This document shows, in pieces, positions 1-6,484 of a DNA stretch of 33,467 bases (within the stretch, counting starts at the first letter, position 1; every line of letters starts with the position of its first letter). The DNA is taken from contig NZ_HE997626.1 in the NCBI RefSeq assembly GCF_000312385.1, forward strand, positions 1,246,415 through 1,279,881. Direction: 5' to 3'. The stretch comes from Tsukamurella sp. 1534. GTDB taxonomy: Bacteria > Actinomycetota > Actinomycetes > Mycobacteriales > Mycobacteriaceae. Made by a program: the position numbers and the translations under genes. Under the pieces are notes generated by a model that was given only the letters and a program-made list of their open reading frames with translations, was not told the DNA's origin and did not search any database.

Positions 1-1058
1 GAGGTGCCGCGGCCGGCGCAGCGGCGAACGGCGACGCGGGCCGCCCGGCGACGCCGGCGGACGACGACGATCCGAAGACCGAGGTCGTCAGCCCCACCCC
101 GATCCCCGCGGCCCGCCGGCGTCGCGCCGAACAGAAGCGGGGCGGCCGGTCCAAGCTGCTGCTGTGGGCGTCGGCGGCGATCATCGCCGTGATCCTGATC
201 GGCGGCACCACGTGGTACCTGCTGAGCGGCTCGGAGGGCGAACAGCAGGTCACCGTGACCTCCCAGATCAACGAGCCCGCCGCGGACGCCCAGGTGGCCC
301 TCCAGAAGCTCGGGTTCAACGTCCAGATGCAGCGCGTCCCGGACAACGCCGTGCCCGCCGAACGGGTGATCTCCACGATCCCCGGGCCCGATTCCCGGGC
401 CGCGAAGGGCTCGACCGTGGTCATGCAGGTCTCCACGGGCCCCAAGATCGAGCGCGTCCCGGACGTGGCGAACCGGCCGGAGCCGGAGGCCCGCGACATC
501 CTCACCAAGGCGGGCTTCGCCGTGGCCAAGGACCCGAAGCGCGAGCCGTCGGCCACCGTGAAGTCGGGTGCCGTGATCTCCACCAACCCGGCGGTGGGTT
601 CGAACAGCCCGCAGAACACGCCCGTCGTCCTCACCATCAGCACGGGCCCCGAGCAGGTGCGCGTGCCGGACGTGACCGGCACCCAGGTGTCCCAGGCGAC
701 GTCGAATCTCGAGGGCGCCGGCTTCAAGGTCGAGGTCCGCGAGATCGAGAGCTCGGAGAAGGCCGGCACCGTCGTCGGACAGAACCCGTCGGCCGGCCAG
801 AACGTGGACAAGGGCACCACCGTCACGCTGCAGGTGGCCAAGGCCAAGCAGCTGGTGATGCCGAACGTGATCAATCAGGACGTCAACGCGGCCCGCGCGG
901 CGCTGATCGCGGCCGGCTTCGCGCCGGACAACATCAAGTCGCAGGCGACCGCACCGGCCGGCTTCCCGTGGGACCGGAACAAGGTGTGGCGCACGGTGCC
1001 GGAGCCCGGTTCCCGGATGGACTCCACCGCCAACGTCCTGCTGGAGGTCCGGCAGTAG
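1..1058 (+). CDS. pknB: Serine/threonine protein kinase PknB, C-terminal part (partial at 5' edge)
   Basis: The open frame enters at base 3 and runs to TAG at 1056-1058, so the kinase domain lies outside the window. What is visible is a charged juxtamembrane linker (Asp run, then an Arg/Lys-rich stretch), one transmembrane helix at about 165-225 (LLLWASAAIIAVILIGG), then four extracellular PASTA repeats of about 65-70 residues each. Repeats 2 to 4 open with VPDV, VPDV and MPNV and end in a beta-strand such as VVLTISTGP. PASTA domains of PknB bind muropeptides and lipid II at the septum and poles; the kinase controls cell-wall synthesis and division. The GTG at 189 lies inside the helix and is not the start. 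Adjacent pabA and crgA match the M. tuberculosis order. Identity is strong from architecture plus context. Confidence 0.93.
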   Translation, partial: GAAAGAAANGDAGRPATPADDDDPKTEVVSPTPIPAARRRRAEQKRGGRSKLLLWASAAIIAVILIGGTTWYLLSGSEGEQQVTVTSQINEPAADAQVALQKLGFNVQMQRVPDNAVPAERVISTIPGPDSRAAKGSTVVMQVSTGPKIERVPDVANRPEPEARDILTKAGFAVAKDPKREPSATVKSGAVISTNPAVGSNSPQNTPVVLTISTGPEQVRVPDVTGTQVSQATSNLEGAGFKVEVREIESSEKAGTVVGQNPSAGQNVDKGTTVTLQVAKAKQLVMPNVINQDVNAARAALIAAGFAPDNIKSQATAPAGFPWDRNKVWRTVPEPGSRMDSTANVLLEVRQ

Positions 1059-1067
1059 ACCGCCGGT

Positions 1068-1090
1068 CGCCCGGGCGCACGGCCCGGGCG
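1068..1090. terminator. Inverted repeat between convergent pknB and pabA
   Basis: A perfect 9-bp stem (CGCCCGGGC / GCCCGGGCG) with a 5-base loop lies 9 bases after the pknB stop and 28 bases before the pabA stop. There is no T-run, as is usual for actinobacterial terminators. It could serve both strands. Confidence 0.6.
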
Positions 1091-1118
1091 GTTCGGCCGG
1101 TTCGACGGTCCGCCGCGC

Positions 1119-1760
1119 TCACGCGAGCGCGGCGGCCACCTCGTTCTCGAGCTCGGCGACGCGCGCCTCGGGGATCTCCAGGCCGCACACCGCGAGCCAG
1201 TTGGCCAGCATCCGGTGCCCGCCCTGGGTGAGCACGGACTCGGGGTGGAACTGCACCCCGTGGATCGGCAGTTCCCGGTGCTGGAACCCCATGACCACGC
1301 CGGATTCGGTGCGGCCGGTGATCTCCAGGACGTCGGGGATGGTGGGCTCGAGCACGGTCAGCGAGTGGTAGCGGGTGGCCGTGAAGGGGTCGGGGAGCCC
1401 GGCCAGCACGCCGTGGCCGTTGTGGTGCACCAGGGACGTCTTGCCGTGCAACAGCTCGGGCGCGCGGTCGACGGTGGCCCCGAACACGGCGCCGATGGCC
1501 TGGTGGCCCAGGCACACGCCCAGTAGCGGGGAGCCCGCGTCGCGGGCGGCGGCCACCATCGGCATGGTCTGCCCGGCGCGCTGCGGCGTCCCGGGGCCGG
1601 GGCTGAGGAGCACGCCGTCGTACCGCGCGGCCGCGGCGGCCGGATCGTCCAGTCGCGGGTCGTCGTTGCGCCACACGTCGGCCTCGACGCCCAGCTGGCC
1701 CAGGTACTGGACCAGGTTGAACACGAAGCTGTCATAGTTGTCGACGACGAGGATCCGCAC
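1119..1760 (-). CDS. pabA: Aminodeoxychorismate/anthranilate synthase glutamine amidotransferase (component II)
   Basis: 213 residues, the usual size for a PabA/TrpG class I glutamine amidotransferase. The enzyme releases ammonia from glutamine for aminodeoxychorismate (folate) and/or anthranilate (tryptophan) synthase. The nucleophile motif GVCLGHQAIG carries the catalytic Cys, and GVQFHPES carries the catalytic His-Glu pair; the N-terminus MRILVVDNYDSFVFNL is typical. The start is GTG at 1760 with no Shine-Dalgarno sequence. On its own strand the hexamer TACGCT (1768-1773) sits 7 bases before the GTG, so a leaderless transcript is likely. It lies between pknB and crgA as in M. tuberculosis (there called trpG or pabA). 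Sequence alone cannot say whether it serves folate, tryptophan or both; isolation from other trp genes favours PabA or a shared subunit. Confidence 0.93.
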   Translation of the reverse strand: MRILVVDNYDSFVFNLVQYLGQLGVEADVWRNDDPRLDDPAAAAARYDGVLLSPGPGTPQRAGQTMPMVAAARDAGSPLLGVCLGHQAIGAVFGATVDRAPELLHGKTSLVHHNGHGVLAGLPDPFTATRYHSLTVLEPTIPDVLEITGRTESGVVMGFQHRELPIHGVQFHPESVLTQGGHRMLANWLAVCGLEIPEARVAELENEVAAALA

Positions 1761-1767
1761 GGGGGTA

Positions 1768-1773
1768 AGCGTA
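1768..1773 (-). promoter_or_regulatory. Candidate -10 element for leaderless pabA
   Basis: TACGCT on the minus strand fits the actinobacterial TANNNT -10 consensus and places the expected transcription start at or next to the GTG start codon. No convincing -35 was found. Confidence 0.45.
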
Positions 1774-1841
1774 CGTCGATGCGGTCACGGCGGCACATCC
1801 GATAACCTGACTGGTGAAACGCACCCAGGTAGAAGGATGTC

Positions 1842-2135
1842 ATGCCCAAGTCGAAGGTCCGCAAGAAGACTGACTACACCATCAACACGTCCGCGGATTC
1901 GCGCACGCCGGTGAAGGTGAGCGCCCCGTCGGGCCGCTGGTTCGTGGTGCTGTTCCTGGGCTTCATGCTCGCCGGCCTGGGTTGGCTGCTGGTCTACTAC
2001 ATCGGCGCCGACGAGAACGGCATGGGCGCCCCGGGGAAGCCGCTCGAGTGGATGGTGACCCTGGGCCCGTGGAACTTCGCGATCGGTTTCGGCCTGATGA
2101 TCACGGGTCTGTTGATGACCATGTGGTGGAAATAG
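1842..2135 (+). CDS. crgA: Cell division protein CrgA
   Basis: 97 residues with a basic N-terminus (MPKSKVRKK), a linker, and two transmembrane helices: about residues 32-52 ([21 protein letters not shown]) and 75-95, ending LLMTMWWK. This is the CrgA family, small actinobacterial division proteins that in mycobacteria bind FtsZ, FtsQ, FtsI and CwsA at the septum. The ATG has a good ribosome-binding site, AGAAGGA at 1831-1837, 4 bases before it. The gene is divergent from pabA with about 80 bases between them. A CwsA-like gene lies about 1.2 kb downstream, and CrgA and CwsA are known partners. Length and context match the family. Confidence 0.95.
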   Translation: MPKSKVRKKTDYTINTSADSRTPVKVSAPSGRWFVVLFLGFMLAGLGWLLVYYIGADENGMGAPGKPLEWMVTLGPWNFAIGFGLMITGLLMTMWWK

Positions 2136-2165
2136 CCCTGACCAGGCAAATCACATCGATGTCAT

Positions 2166-2197
2166 TTATCCCCAGCTGTGGATGAACCTGTGGACAA
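2166..2197. promoter_or_regulatory. Compact cluster of three DnaA-box-like nonamers
   Basis: Three nonamers lie in 32 bases: TTATCCCCA at 2166-2174 (one mismatch to TTATCCACA), TGTGGATGA at 2177-2185 (reverse complement TCATCCACA, one mismatch) and TGTGGACAA at 2189-2197 (reverse complement TTGTCCACA, perfect). Starts are 11-12 bases apart, about one helical turn. The cluster covers the start region of the following gene, about 23 kb from the proposed oriC. Confidence 0.55.
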
Positions 2198-2597
2198 TTG
2201 GAGTGCGCCGCGCGGCGTCGGCGTCGTCCTGATCGTCGCCGCGCTGGCGATGGGGGCCGCGACCGCGTTCTCCGGCGCGATCAAGGACCCCGTCGGGGTG
2301 GTTCTGATCGGCGTGGGATCGCTGATCCTGCTCTACCTCGGGACCTCGGTCCTGGTGCTGCGCCCGCGCCTCAAGGCCGACGATGCGGGGGTCACCTACC
2401 GCGGTGCGTTCGGCCGGAAGGTGTTCCCCTGGGACGGCCTGGAGGTCAAGCGCACCAGCACGCGGCACTGGGGCCGCGAGTCCGTGCTGCTGGAACTCAC
2501 CCGCGGCGACGATCTGCTGTTCCTCGGCCGCTGGGAGCTCGGGGAGGCGCCGACCGTCGTGGCCCAGCGCCTGGAGGAGCTGCGGCCCCAGCCGTAG
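2178..2597 (+). CDS. PH-domain membrane protein (Rv0010c-type)
   Basis: 139 residues. Two hydrophobic helices fill about residues 12-61 (GVGVVLIVAALAMGAATAF and VGVVLIGVGSLILLYLGTS). A small beta-rich bacterial PH-like domain follows from about 62 to 135 (LRPRLKADDAGVTYRG; a conserved-looking WDGL). By position between crgA and ppiA it corresponds to M. tuberculosis Rv0010c, a conserved membrane protein of unknown function; the assignment rests on synteny and topology. The start is uncertain: GTG at 2178 has no Shine-Dalgarno, while in-frame GTG at 2190 has a weak GGATG upstream. Both starts lie within a cluster of DnaA-box-like sequences. It sits 42 bases after crgA and may be co-transcribed with it. 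Confidence 0.8.
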   Translation: MDEPVDNWSAPRGVGVVLIVAALAMGAATAFSGAIKDPVGVVLIGVGSLILLYLGTSVLVLRPRLKADDAGVTYRGAFGRKVFPWDGLEVKRTSTRHWGRESVLLELTRGDDLLFLGRWELGEAPTVVAQRLEELRPQP

Positions 2598-2618
2598 CGG
2601 GATGCTCCGGAGACGCCG

Positions 2619-2647
2619 ACGCCCGGCCGGGTGTTCCGGCCGGGCGT
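2619..2647. terminator. Bidirectional terminator-like hairpin between PH-domain gene and ppiA
   Basis: A perfect 12-bp inverted repeat (ACGCCCGGCCGG / CCGGCCGGGCGT) with loop GTGTT lies in the 66-base gap between the convergent genes. No T-tract follows. Confidence 0.75.
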
Positions 2648-2663
2648 GGGCGACGGGGGTCTT

Positions 2664-3194
2664 CTACTCGACGGTGATCGAGTTGATCGTCACCTGCTTG
2701 ACGGGGCGATCCGCGCGGTCGGTCTGCGCCTGCGCGATGGCGTCCACGACGCGCTTGCTGTCCTCGTCCTCGACCTCACCGAAGATGGTGTGGCGGTTGT
2801 TGAGGTGCGGCGTCTTGCCCACGGTGATGAAGAACTGCGAGCCGTTGGTCGCGGGGCGCCCGATGTTGGCCATCGCCAGGATGTACGGGTGGTCGAAGCG
2901 CAGCTCCGGGTGGAACTCGTCGACGAAGTCGTATCCCGGGCCGCCGGTACCGGTGCCGGTGGGATCGCCGCCCTGGATCATGAAGCCGTCGATGATCCGG
3001 TGGAAGATGGATCCGTCGTAGAACGGGCCCGACGTGCCACCCGACGCGTTGGTCGTGGTGTAGTCCTTGGTGCCCTGGGCGAGTCCGACGAAGTTCGCCA
3101 CGGTGACGGGAGCGTGGTTGCCGAACAGCGCGATGCGGATGTCGCCTTCGGAGGTGTGCAGGGTCGCGTGGGCGGTAGCGTTGGAGTTGGTCAC
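2664..3194 (-). CDS. ppiA: Peptidyl-prolyl cis-trans isomerase, cyclophilin type
   Basis: 176 residues when started at GTG 3194 ([20 protein letters not shown]). It catalyses cis-trans isomerisation of proline peptide bonds. Cyclophilin landmarks are all present: [19 protein letters not shown] with the catalytic Arg, the GSQFFIT strand, and [11 protein letters not shown]. There is no signal peptide, so it is cytoplasmic. The reading frame stays open upstream for hundreds of bases, but that extension is antisense to the CwsA-like gene and has no family homology. Length matches mycobacterial PpiA (about 180 aa). The start has no good Shine-Dalgarno; CAGAAT 6 bases upstream is a weak -10 candidate for a leaderless message. 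It is divergent from the CwsA-like gene. Confidence 0.95.
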   Translation of the reverse strand: MTNSNATAHATLHTSEGDIRIALFGNHAPVTVANFVGLAQGTKDYTTTNASGGTSGPFYDGSIFHRIIDGFMIQGGDPTGTGTGGPGYDFVDEFHPELRFDHPYILAMANIGRPATNGSQFFITVGKTPHLNNRHTIFGEVEDEDSKRVVDAIAQAQTDRADRPVKQVTINSITVE

Positions 3195-3299
3195 ACCGCC
3201 ATTCTGCCACTGAAGGCGGACACGACCGGTCGAGCTGATGAAACCGCGACAATGCGGTAGATGCGATCGCAATGCCGTACGCCGAAAGGATCCGCCACG

Positions 3300-3842
3300 A
3301 TGGCCACCGCTCCCCTCGTCGACGACGCCCCGTCCGCCGACGGCTCCCCCGCCGGCCCTCTCGCCGGCCCTCTCGCCGAGGCCCCGGCCCGGCCCACCGA
3401 TTCCCAGCGCCTCGCCTCGGGGCTCGCCCAGAGCTTCCTCGGCCCGCTCAACGTGACCCGCGCCCTCACCGGCCTCGGCGCCTCGGCGGCGGGCAAGCTG
3501 TTCACCGCCCTGATCGCCCTGGTCCGCTCGGCGATCGCCGGGCCGCAGGTGCCCGACGACGCGACGCCTGTGACGCTCGGGGACGGCGACGCGGCGGCCC
3601 CGAACCGCCGCAGGCCCCTGCTGATCGCGCTCGCCGTGGTCGCGGTGCTCGCCCTCGGCGGCGTGGCGTTCAAGCTGCTGCGCACCCCGTCGGATCCGCC
3701 GGTCGCACCCGAGCCGCCGCGTCTGCGCCCCGCCACGGGCGCGACGGGTGACAGCGCGCCGGCCTCCCTCGAAGAGGTCGAGGGCGCGGAGGAGGTCGAC
3801 GTGGTGCCCGCGGAGGACGATCCGCGCAAGCGGGGCGAGTAG
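3300..3842 (+). CDS. cwsA: CwsA-like cell wall synthesis/cell shape membrane protein
   Basis: 180 residues. A low-complexity Pro/Ala N-terminus contains a duplicated GPLAGPLA, encoded by a 12-base tandem DNA repeat near 3349-3373. The most conserved-looking block is residues 35-62 ([20 protein letters not shown] and GLGASAAGK), which resembles the mycobacterial CwsA block (RL..GLA...GP..VTR..GLGA). One transmembrane helix at 106-126 ([19 protein letters not shown]) precedes an acidic Pro-rich tail. CwsA (Rv0008c) lies next to ppiA in M. tuberculosis, interacts with CrgA and Wag31, and influences polar growth. ATG at 3300 was chosen for its Shine-Dalgarno GAAAGGA (3284-3290) rather than the in-frame ATG at 3261. 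Identification rests on the block, topology and position; the N-terminus is longer than in mycobacteria. Confidence 0.72.
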   Translation: MATAPLVDDAPSADGSPAGPLAGPLAEAPARPTDSQRLASGLAQSFLGPLNVTRALTGLGASAAGKLFTALIALVRSAIAGPQVPDDATPVTLGDGDAAAPNRRRPLLIALAVVAVLALGGVAFKLLRTPSDPPVAPEPPRLRPATGATGDSAPASLEEVEGAEEVDVVPAEDDPRKRGE

Positions 3843-3880
3843 CCCCGGGTCCCGATCCGTACCGCCCGCGGTCCGGCGCG

Positions 3881-4054
3881 TCAGCCGCGCCAGCCCGCGG
3901 GCTGGTGCGTCTGGATGCCGACCAGCATCCAGGCGAGCGCGAGCACGAAGCACAGGCCGTCCACGCCGCCCATGCCGCCGCGGTAGTGCGTCACCGCGGC
4001 GGCGACGAGGAAGAGCAGCGCGGCGAACCACGACAGGGCGCAGCGGCGGTTCAT
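3881..4054 (-). CDS. Small two-helix membrane protein, 57 aa, unknown function
   Basis: An ATG-to-TGA frame of 57 residues beginning [19 protein letters not shown] and ending THQPAGWRG. Two hydrophobic segments (about residues 6-20 and 32-46) flank a Gly-rich loop ([10 protein letters not shown]), with a positively charged N-terminus. It ends 38 bases from the convergent CwsA-like stop. TACGCT at 4061-4066 on the same strand lies exactly 6 bases before the ATG, so it looks like a leaderless gene with its own promoter, and a strong hairpin separates it from cbtA upstream. I do not recognise a family. The helix pattern, high-GC third positions and promoter placement support a real gene, but it is short. 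Confidence 0.6.
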   Translation of the reverse strand: MNRRCALSWFAALLFLVAAAVTHYRGGMGGVDGLCFVLALAWMLVGIQTHQPAGWRG

Positions 4055-4060
4055 GGGCCC

Positions 4061-4066
4061 AGCGTA
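4061..4066 (-). promoter_or_regulatory. Candidate -10 element for the 57-aa leaderless gene
   Basis: TACGCT (TANNNT class) on the minus strand, 6 bases upstream of the ATG at 4054. It is identical to the pabA -10 candidate. Confidence 0.4.
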
Positions 4067-4074
4067 GCCCCCGA

Positions 4075-4109
4075 GGCCCGGCCGGCCGGGACGTCGCGCC
4101 GGCCGGGCC
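4075..4109 (-). terminator. Hairpin terminator after cbtA
   Basis: An 11-bp perfect inverted repeat (GGCCCGGCCGG / CCGGCCGGGCC) with a 13-base loop lies 12 bases beyond the cbtA stop on the minus strand and before the next small gene. Confidence 0.65.
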
Positions 4110-4121
4110 CGACGGTCCGCG

Positions 4122-4868
4122 CTACGCGGCGACGGCCTCGCGGGTGCCGCGGGACACGGTGAGCCGCTGCAGCAGCTCGCCGCCGATCAGCCCGATGCCG
4201 CCGAAGAGGACGGCCTGCGCGAGGAACGAGTACGTCCGGAACGCGGTCAGGTCGTCGGCGGGGAAGTCCCCGGCGGACAACGGCGCCGGCAGCACCAGGT
4301 AGGCGAGGACCGCGCCGGCGAGCACCACGGCACCGCCCACGAGGGCGGCGCTCCAGCCGCCGAGCCGGTCGGCGGCGGCGAGCGCCACCGCCCACGCGGC
4401 CGCGACCAGGGCGACGCCGATCGCGACCAGCAGCAGGTACGTCCCCGTGCGTTCGCCGATGGAGTCGGGGTCGCCGACGCCGGGCGGGTTGGGCGGGTAC
4501 TTGAGGTACGGCACGGCGTACACACCCAGGAACAGCGATCCCGCGACGGCGAGCGCCAGCGCGCGGGGGCTCCACGACGGGACCTTCGGCGCGGCGACGC
4601 AGTACGCGACGGCGAACAGCGCGCCGAGAACGGCGCCGAACAGGATCAGCCCGGCGCCGAAGCCGAGGTTCTCCTGCACGGTGCGGCTGAACACCTCGGG
4701 GGCGTCGGCCGTCGCTGCGTGGCCGGCGTGCTCTGCGGCCTCCGACCGCTCCTGGAATTCGATGGCCCGCCGGATCACGGGTTCCACCATGATCCGGCCG
4801 AACACGAAGGCGAGCACTCCTGCGATCGCCCCGGCGAGCACGCCGCGGGCTATGACCTGCTTCTCCAC
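4122..4868 (-). CDS. cbtA: CbtA family cobalt transporter subunit
   Basis: 248 residues with five to six predicted transmembrane helices: about 7-28, 68-90, 103-122, 140-165, 171-193 and 212-232. CbtA proteins are predicted cobalt permeases found with CbtB under B12 riboswitch control. The conserved-looking loop YLKYPPNPPGVGDPDSIGER between helices 3 and 4 and the N-terminal MEKQVIARGVLAGAIAG are typical of the family. It starts at GTG 4868 with GGGGGAG close upstream, 11 bases after the cbtB stop, so the two form a transcription unit. The upstream cobalamin riboswitch is the best functional evidence. Its role is import of cobalt for adenosylcobalamin synthesis, known only by prediction for this family. 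Confidence 0.88.
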   Translation of the reverse strand: MEKQVIARGVLAGAIAGVLAFVFGRIMVEPVIRRAIEFQERSEAAEHAGHAATADAPEVFSRTVQENLGFGAGLILFGAVLGALFAVAYCVAAPKVPSWSPRALALAVAGSLFLGVYAVPYLKYPPNPPGVGDPDSIGERTGTYLLLVAIGVALVAAAWAVALAAADRLGGWSAALVGGAVVLAGAVLAYLVLPAPLSAGDFPADDLTAFRTYSFLAQAVLFGGIGLIGGELLQRLTVSRGTREAVAA

Positions 4869-4879
4869 GGCTCCCCCGA

Positions 4880-5089
4880 TCAGTGGCAGGGGAAGCCCAG
4901 GAAGTGCCGGGCGTCGTGGAAGAACTCGTGGATGTGGGTGTCGTTGCCGAACACCGACACGGCCCCCTGGTCGATGCCGATGAAGTAGTAGCCCAGCACG
5001 GCCGAGATCAGTGCGGCGCAGAGCGTCACCGCGCGTCGGGAGAGGTGCAGAGACAGGTCACCGGCGTGCGCGGTGGTGGTGTTCGCCAT
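4880..5089 (-). CDS. cbtB: CbtB cobalt transporter subunit
   Basis: 69 residues, matching the small size of CbtB. A cytoplasmic N-terminus is followed by one transmembrane helix (about 20-37, AVTLCAALISAVLGYYFIG) and a His-rich C-terminal tail (HIHEFFHDARHFLGFPCH, five His and one Cys), the presumed metal-binding feature of the family. ATG at 5089 is preceded by GAAGGAG (5097-5103) at a 7-base spacing. A hairpin at 5105-5124 lies just before this ribosome-binding site, and the cobalamin riboswitch lies before that. CbtB is thought to work with CbtA in cobalt uptake. Confidence 0.9.
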   Translation of the reverse strand: MANTTTAHAGDLSLHLSRRAVTLCAALISAVLGYYFIGIDQGAVSVFGNDTHIHEFFHDARHFLGFPCH

Positions 5090-5129
5090 GGCGGCGCTCC
5101 TTCGTCCGGGGTTTCGCGCCCGGATAGGC

Positions 5130-5222
5130 GGTTACGTGGTTCCCGGCAGTGCCGGGTCGCCGAGCGGGTCTGGCTTCACAGTGGCGCGACCGCTCCCCGA
5201 GGGATTCCGCTGCGGCGTGACG
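5130..5222 (-). promoter_or_regulatory. Cobalamin (B12) riboswitch upstream of cbtBA
   Basis: On the minus strand the leader contains GGAATCCC, then GCGGTCGCGCCACTGTGA, then AGCCAGACCC (B12-box-like, 5166-5175), then a CCCGGC/GCCGGG hairpin. These match the core segments of actinobacterial cobalamin riboswitches in order. A further hairpin (TCCGGG / CCCGGA, 5105-5124) lies just before the cbtB ribosome-binding site and could be the expression platform. Cobalamin binding would reduce cbtBA expression. Outer boundaries are approximate. Confidence 0.82.
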
Positions 5223-5223
5223 A

Positions 5224-5229
5224 ATCGTA
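5224..5229 (-). promoter_or_regulatory. Candidate -10 element for the cbtBA riboswitch transcript
   Basis: TACGAT on the minus strand lies directly 5' of the riboswitch core and 17 bases past the protease stop codon. It would start the RNA near the CACGCCGC segment. No clear -35 was found. Confidence 0.4.
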
Positions 5230-5245
5230 GCGCGGGAACGCGCGG

Positions 5246-6085
5246 TCAGGAACGCCCGACGGTGCCGGCCAGGGTGTAGTAGACCCTCGACTGCTCCGGT
5301 GCGGAGACGAGGCTGCCCGGTGCGGGGGTGCCGGCGGTCGCCAGCTTCAGGCCGCCGGCCCGCGCGAGCGCGTCCTTGATGCTCCAGTAGATGGTGACCC
5401 GGGGGCCGGCGCCGGGCTCGTCGTCCCGGTTGCCCGCGGACGTGAGCCCGAGGGCGGCACCGTCGGACAGCCGCACCAGGGGCCCGCCGCTGTCGCCCTG
5501 CCGCGCACCGATGTCCGTGTGGATCTGGGTGGCGCTGGCCGCCCTGACCTTTCCGCACTTCCAGCCGGAGGTGACGCCCTGCTGGCACACGCGGTCGCCG
5601 ACGCGCGCGACGCCCACGCGGGTGGGCTGCACCGGGCCGCGGCTCGCGGCGGTCGGCGTGCCGCGCTGCAGGTCCACGACGGCCCAGTCCGGCGCCAGCG
5701 GGTCCGCAGGGCCGGCGCTGCCGGTCTCGGGGTCGATCCGGGTGGGCGGGTTCGAGGACTGGGCGACGACGCCCACGCGCTGCAGGGTGTTGGGCCGTCC
5801 GGGTGCGGGGACGCCGACGTCCTGGCCGGCCTTGCCGCAGTGACCCGCGGTCATGGCCACCCGGCGCCCGTCGGGGCGGACGGCGATGAATCCGACCGTG
5901 CACTTCGACGCCATGACGCGGCCGTCGGCGGTCTTCTCCTGCACCACGGCGATCTCGGAGCCGGGGGCCACCGTCACCGAAGCCGGTGCGGCCGTGGCCG
6001 TCGGTGCGGCCACCACTCCCCCGGCGATGGCCGCGATACCTGCGATCGCGGCAGCCCGGCCGAAGCCCGTTCGCTTCATCCCCAT
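5246..6085 (-). CDS. Secreted trypsin-like (S1 family) serine protease
   Basis: 279 residues with a classical signal peptide: MKRTGFGRAAAIAGIAAIAG followed by a likely cleavage after APTATAA at about 33. The catalytic triad is visible: His82 in AMTAGHC, Asp133 in PDWAVV, and Ser199 in GDSGGPL. Cys62/Cys83 and Cys167/Cys177 are placed for disulfides next to the active-site loops. It resembles the streptogrisin/trypsin-like proteases of actinobacteria, without PASTA, PDZ or a membrane anchor. Start at ATG 6085 (MGMKR) is chosen because GGAAGGGA lies 9 bases upstream; ATG 6079 is an alternative. It is divergent from the glycosyltransferase gene. Substrate unknown. Confidence 0.88.
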   Translation of the reverse strand: MGMKRTGFGRAAAIAGIAAIAGGVVAAPTATAAPASVTVAPGSEIAVVQEKTADGRVMASKCTVGFIAVRPDGRRVAMTAGHCGKAGQDVGVPAPGRPNTLQRVGVVAQSSNPPTRIDPETGSAGPADPLAPDWAVVDLQRGTPTAASRGPVQPTRVGVARVGDRVCQQGVTSGWKCGKVRAASATQIHTDIGARQGDSGGPLVRLSDGAALGLTSAGNRDDEPGAGPRVTIYWSIKDALARAGGLKLATAGTPAPGSLVSAPEQSRVYYTLAGTVGRS

Positions 6086-6484
6086 CCCTGCACGTCCCTT
6101 CCGCGTCGGCGGCCGGGCGAATCCGGTGATTCGCGCTTCGGCCTCACGAGAAACATCCTCTCGAGCAGGGTCCTCACCCGGCGAGGTGCTTAGTCACGGC
6201 AGGGATCGTACCGAGAAAAGGGAAACGCATGGCCACGACGGTTCCATTCGCGGTCGGCGCCGCACCCGATGCATCAGCGTGGATCGAACGAAATGCGCGA
6301 ATCCATCGGGTGGATGCCACGAAAATGGTTACGCGATTGGTCTTTTGCCGCTTTTCTGCCGTGATTGCTCCGATGAATGGTCCTCGCCTGCTGAATCCCG
6401 TGTGCGACTGCTGTTACCGTCTTCACGCCGCAGAAACACGGTCGATCGTCACGATATCCACACGAACGAAGGGATGCGGCCACA
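6086..6484. other. Intergenic region between protease and glycosyltransferase
   Basis: About 400 bases, noticeably more AT-rich than the surroundings around 6205-6460 (for example TCTTTTGCCGCTTTTCTGCC). It must contain divergent promoters. TACGAT at 6205-6210 on the minus strand is a possible -10 for the protease. An ATG at 6229 with a purine-rich upstream stretch opens a frame running into the glycosyltransferase, but its composition does not look coding. I see no RNA gene. Confidence 0.5.

Noticed and set aside
164..1231. Long open frames overlapping pknB and pabA in other registers
   Set aside because: Products are Arg/Gly/Pro-rich shadows typical of 70% GC DNA; the pknB and pabA frames carry real domains.
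3195..4031. N-terminal extension of ppiA on the minus strand
   Set aside because: It is antisense to the CwsA-like gene and low complexity, and PpiA has its normal length from GTG 3194.
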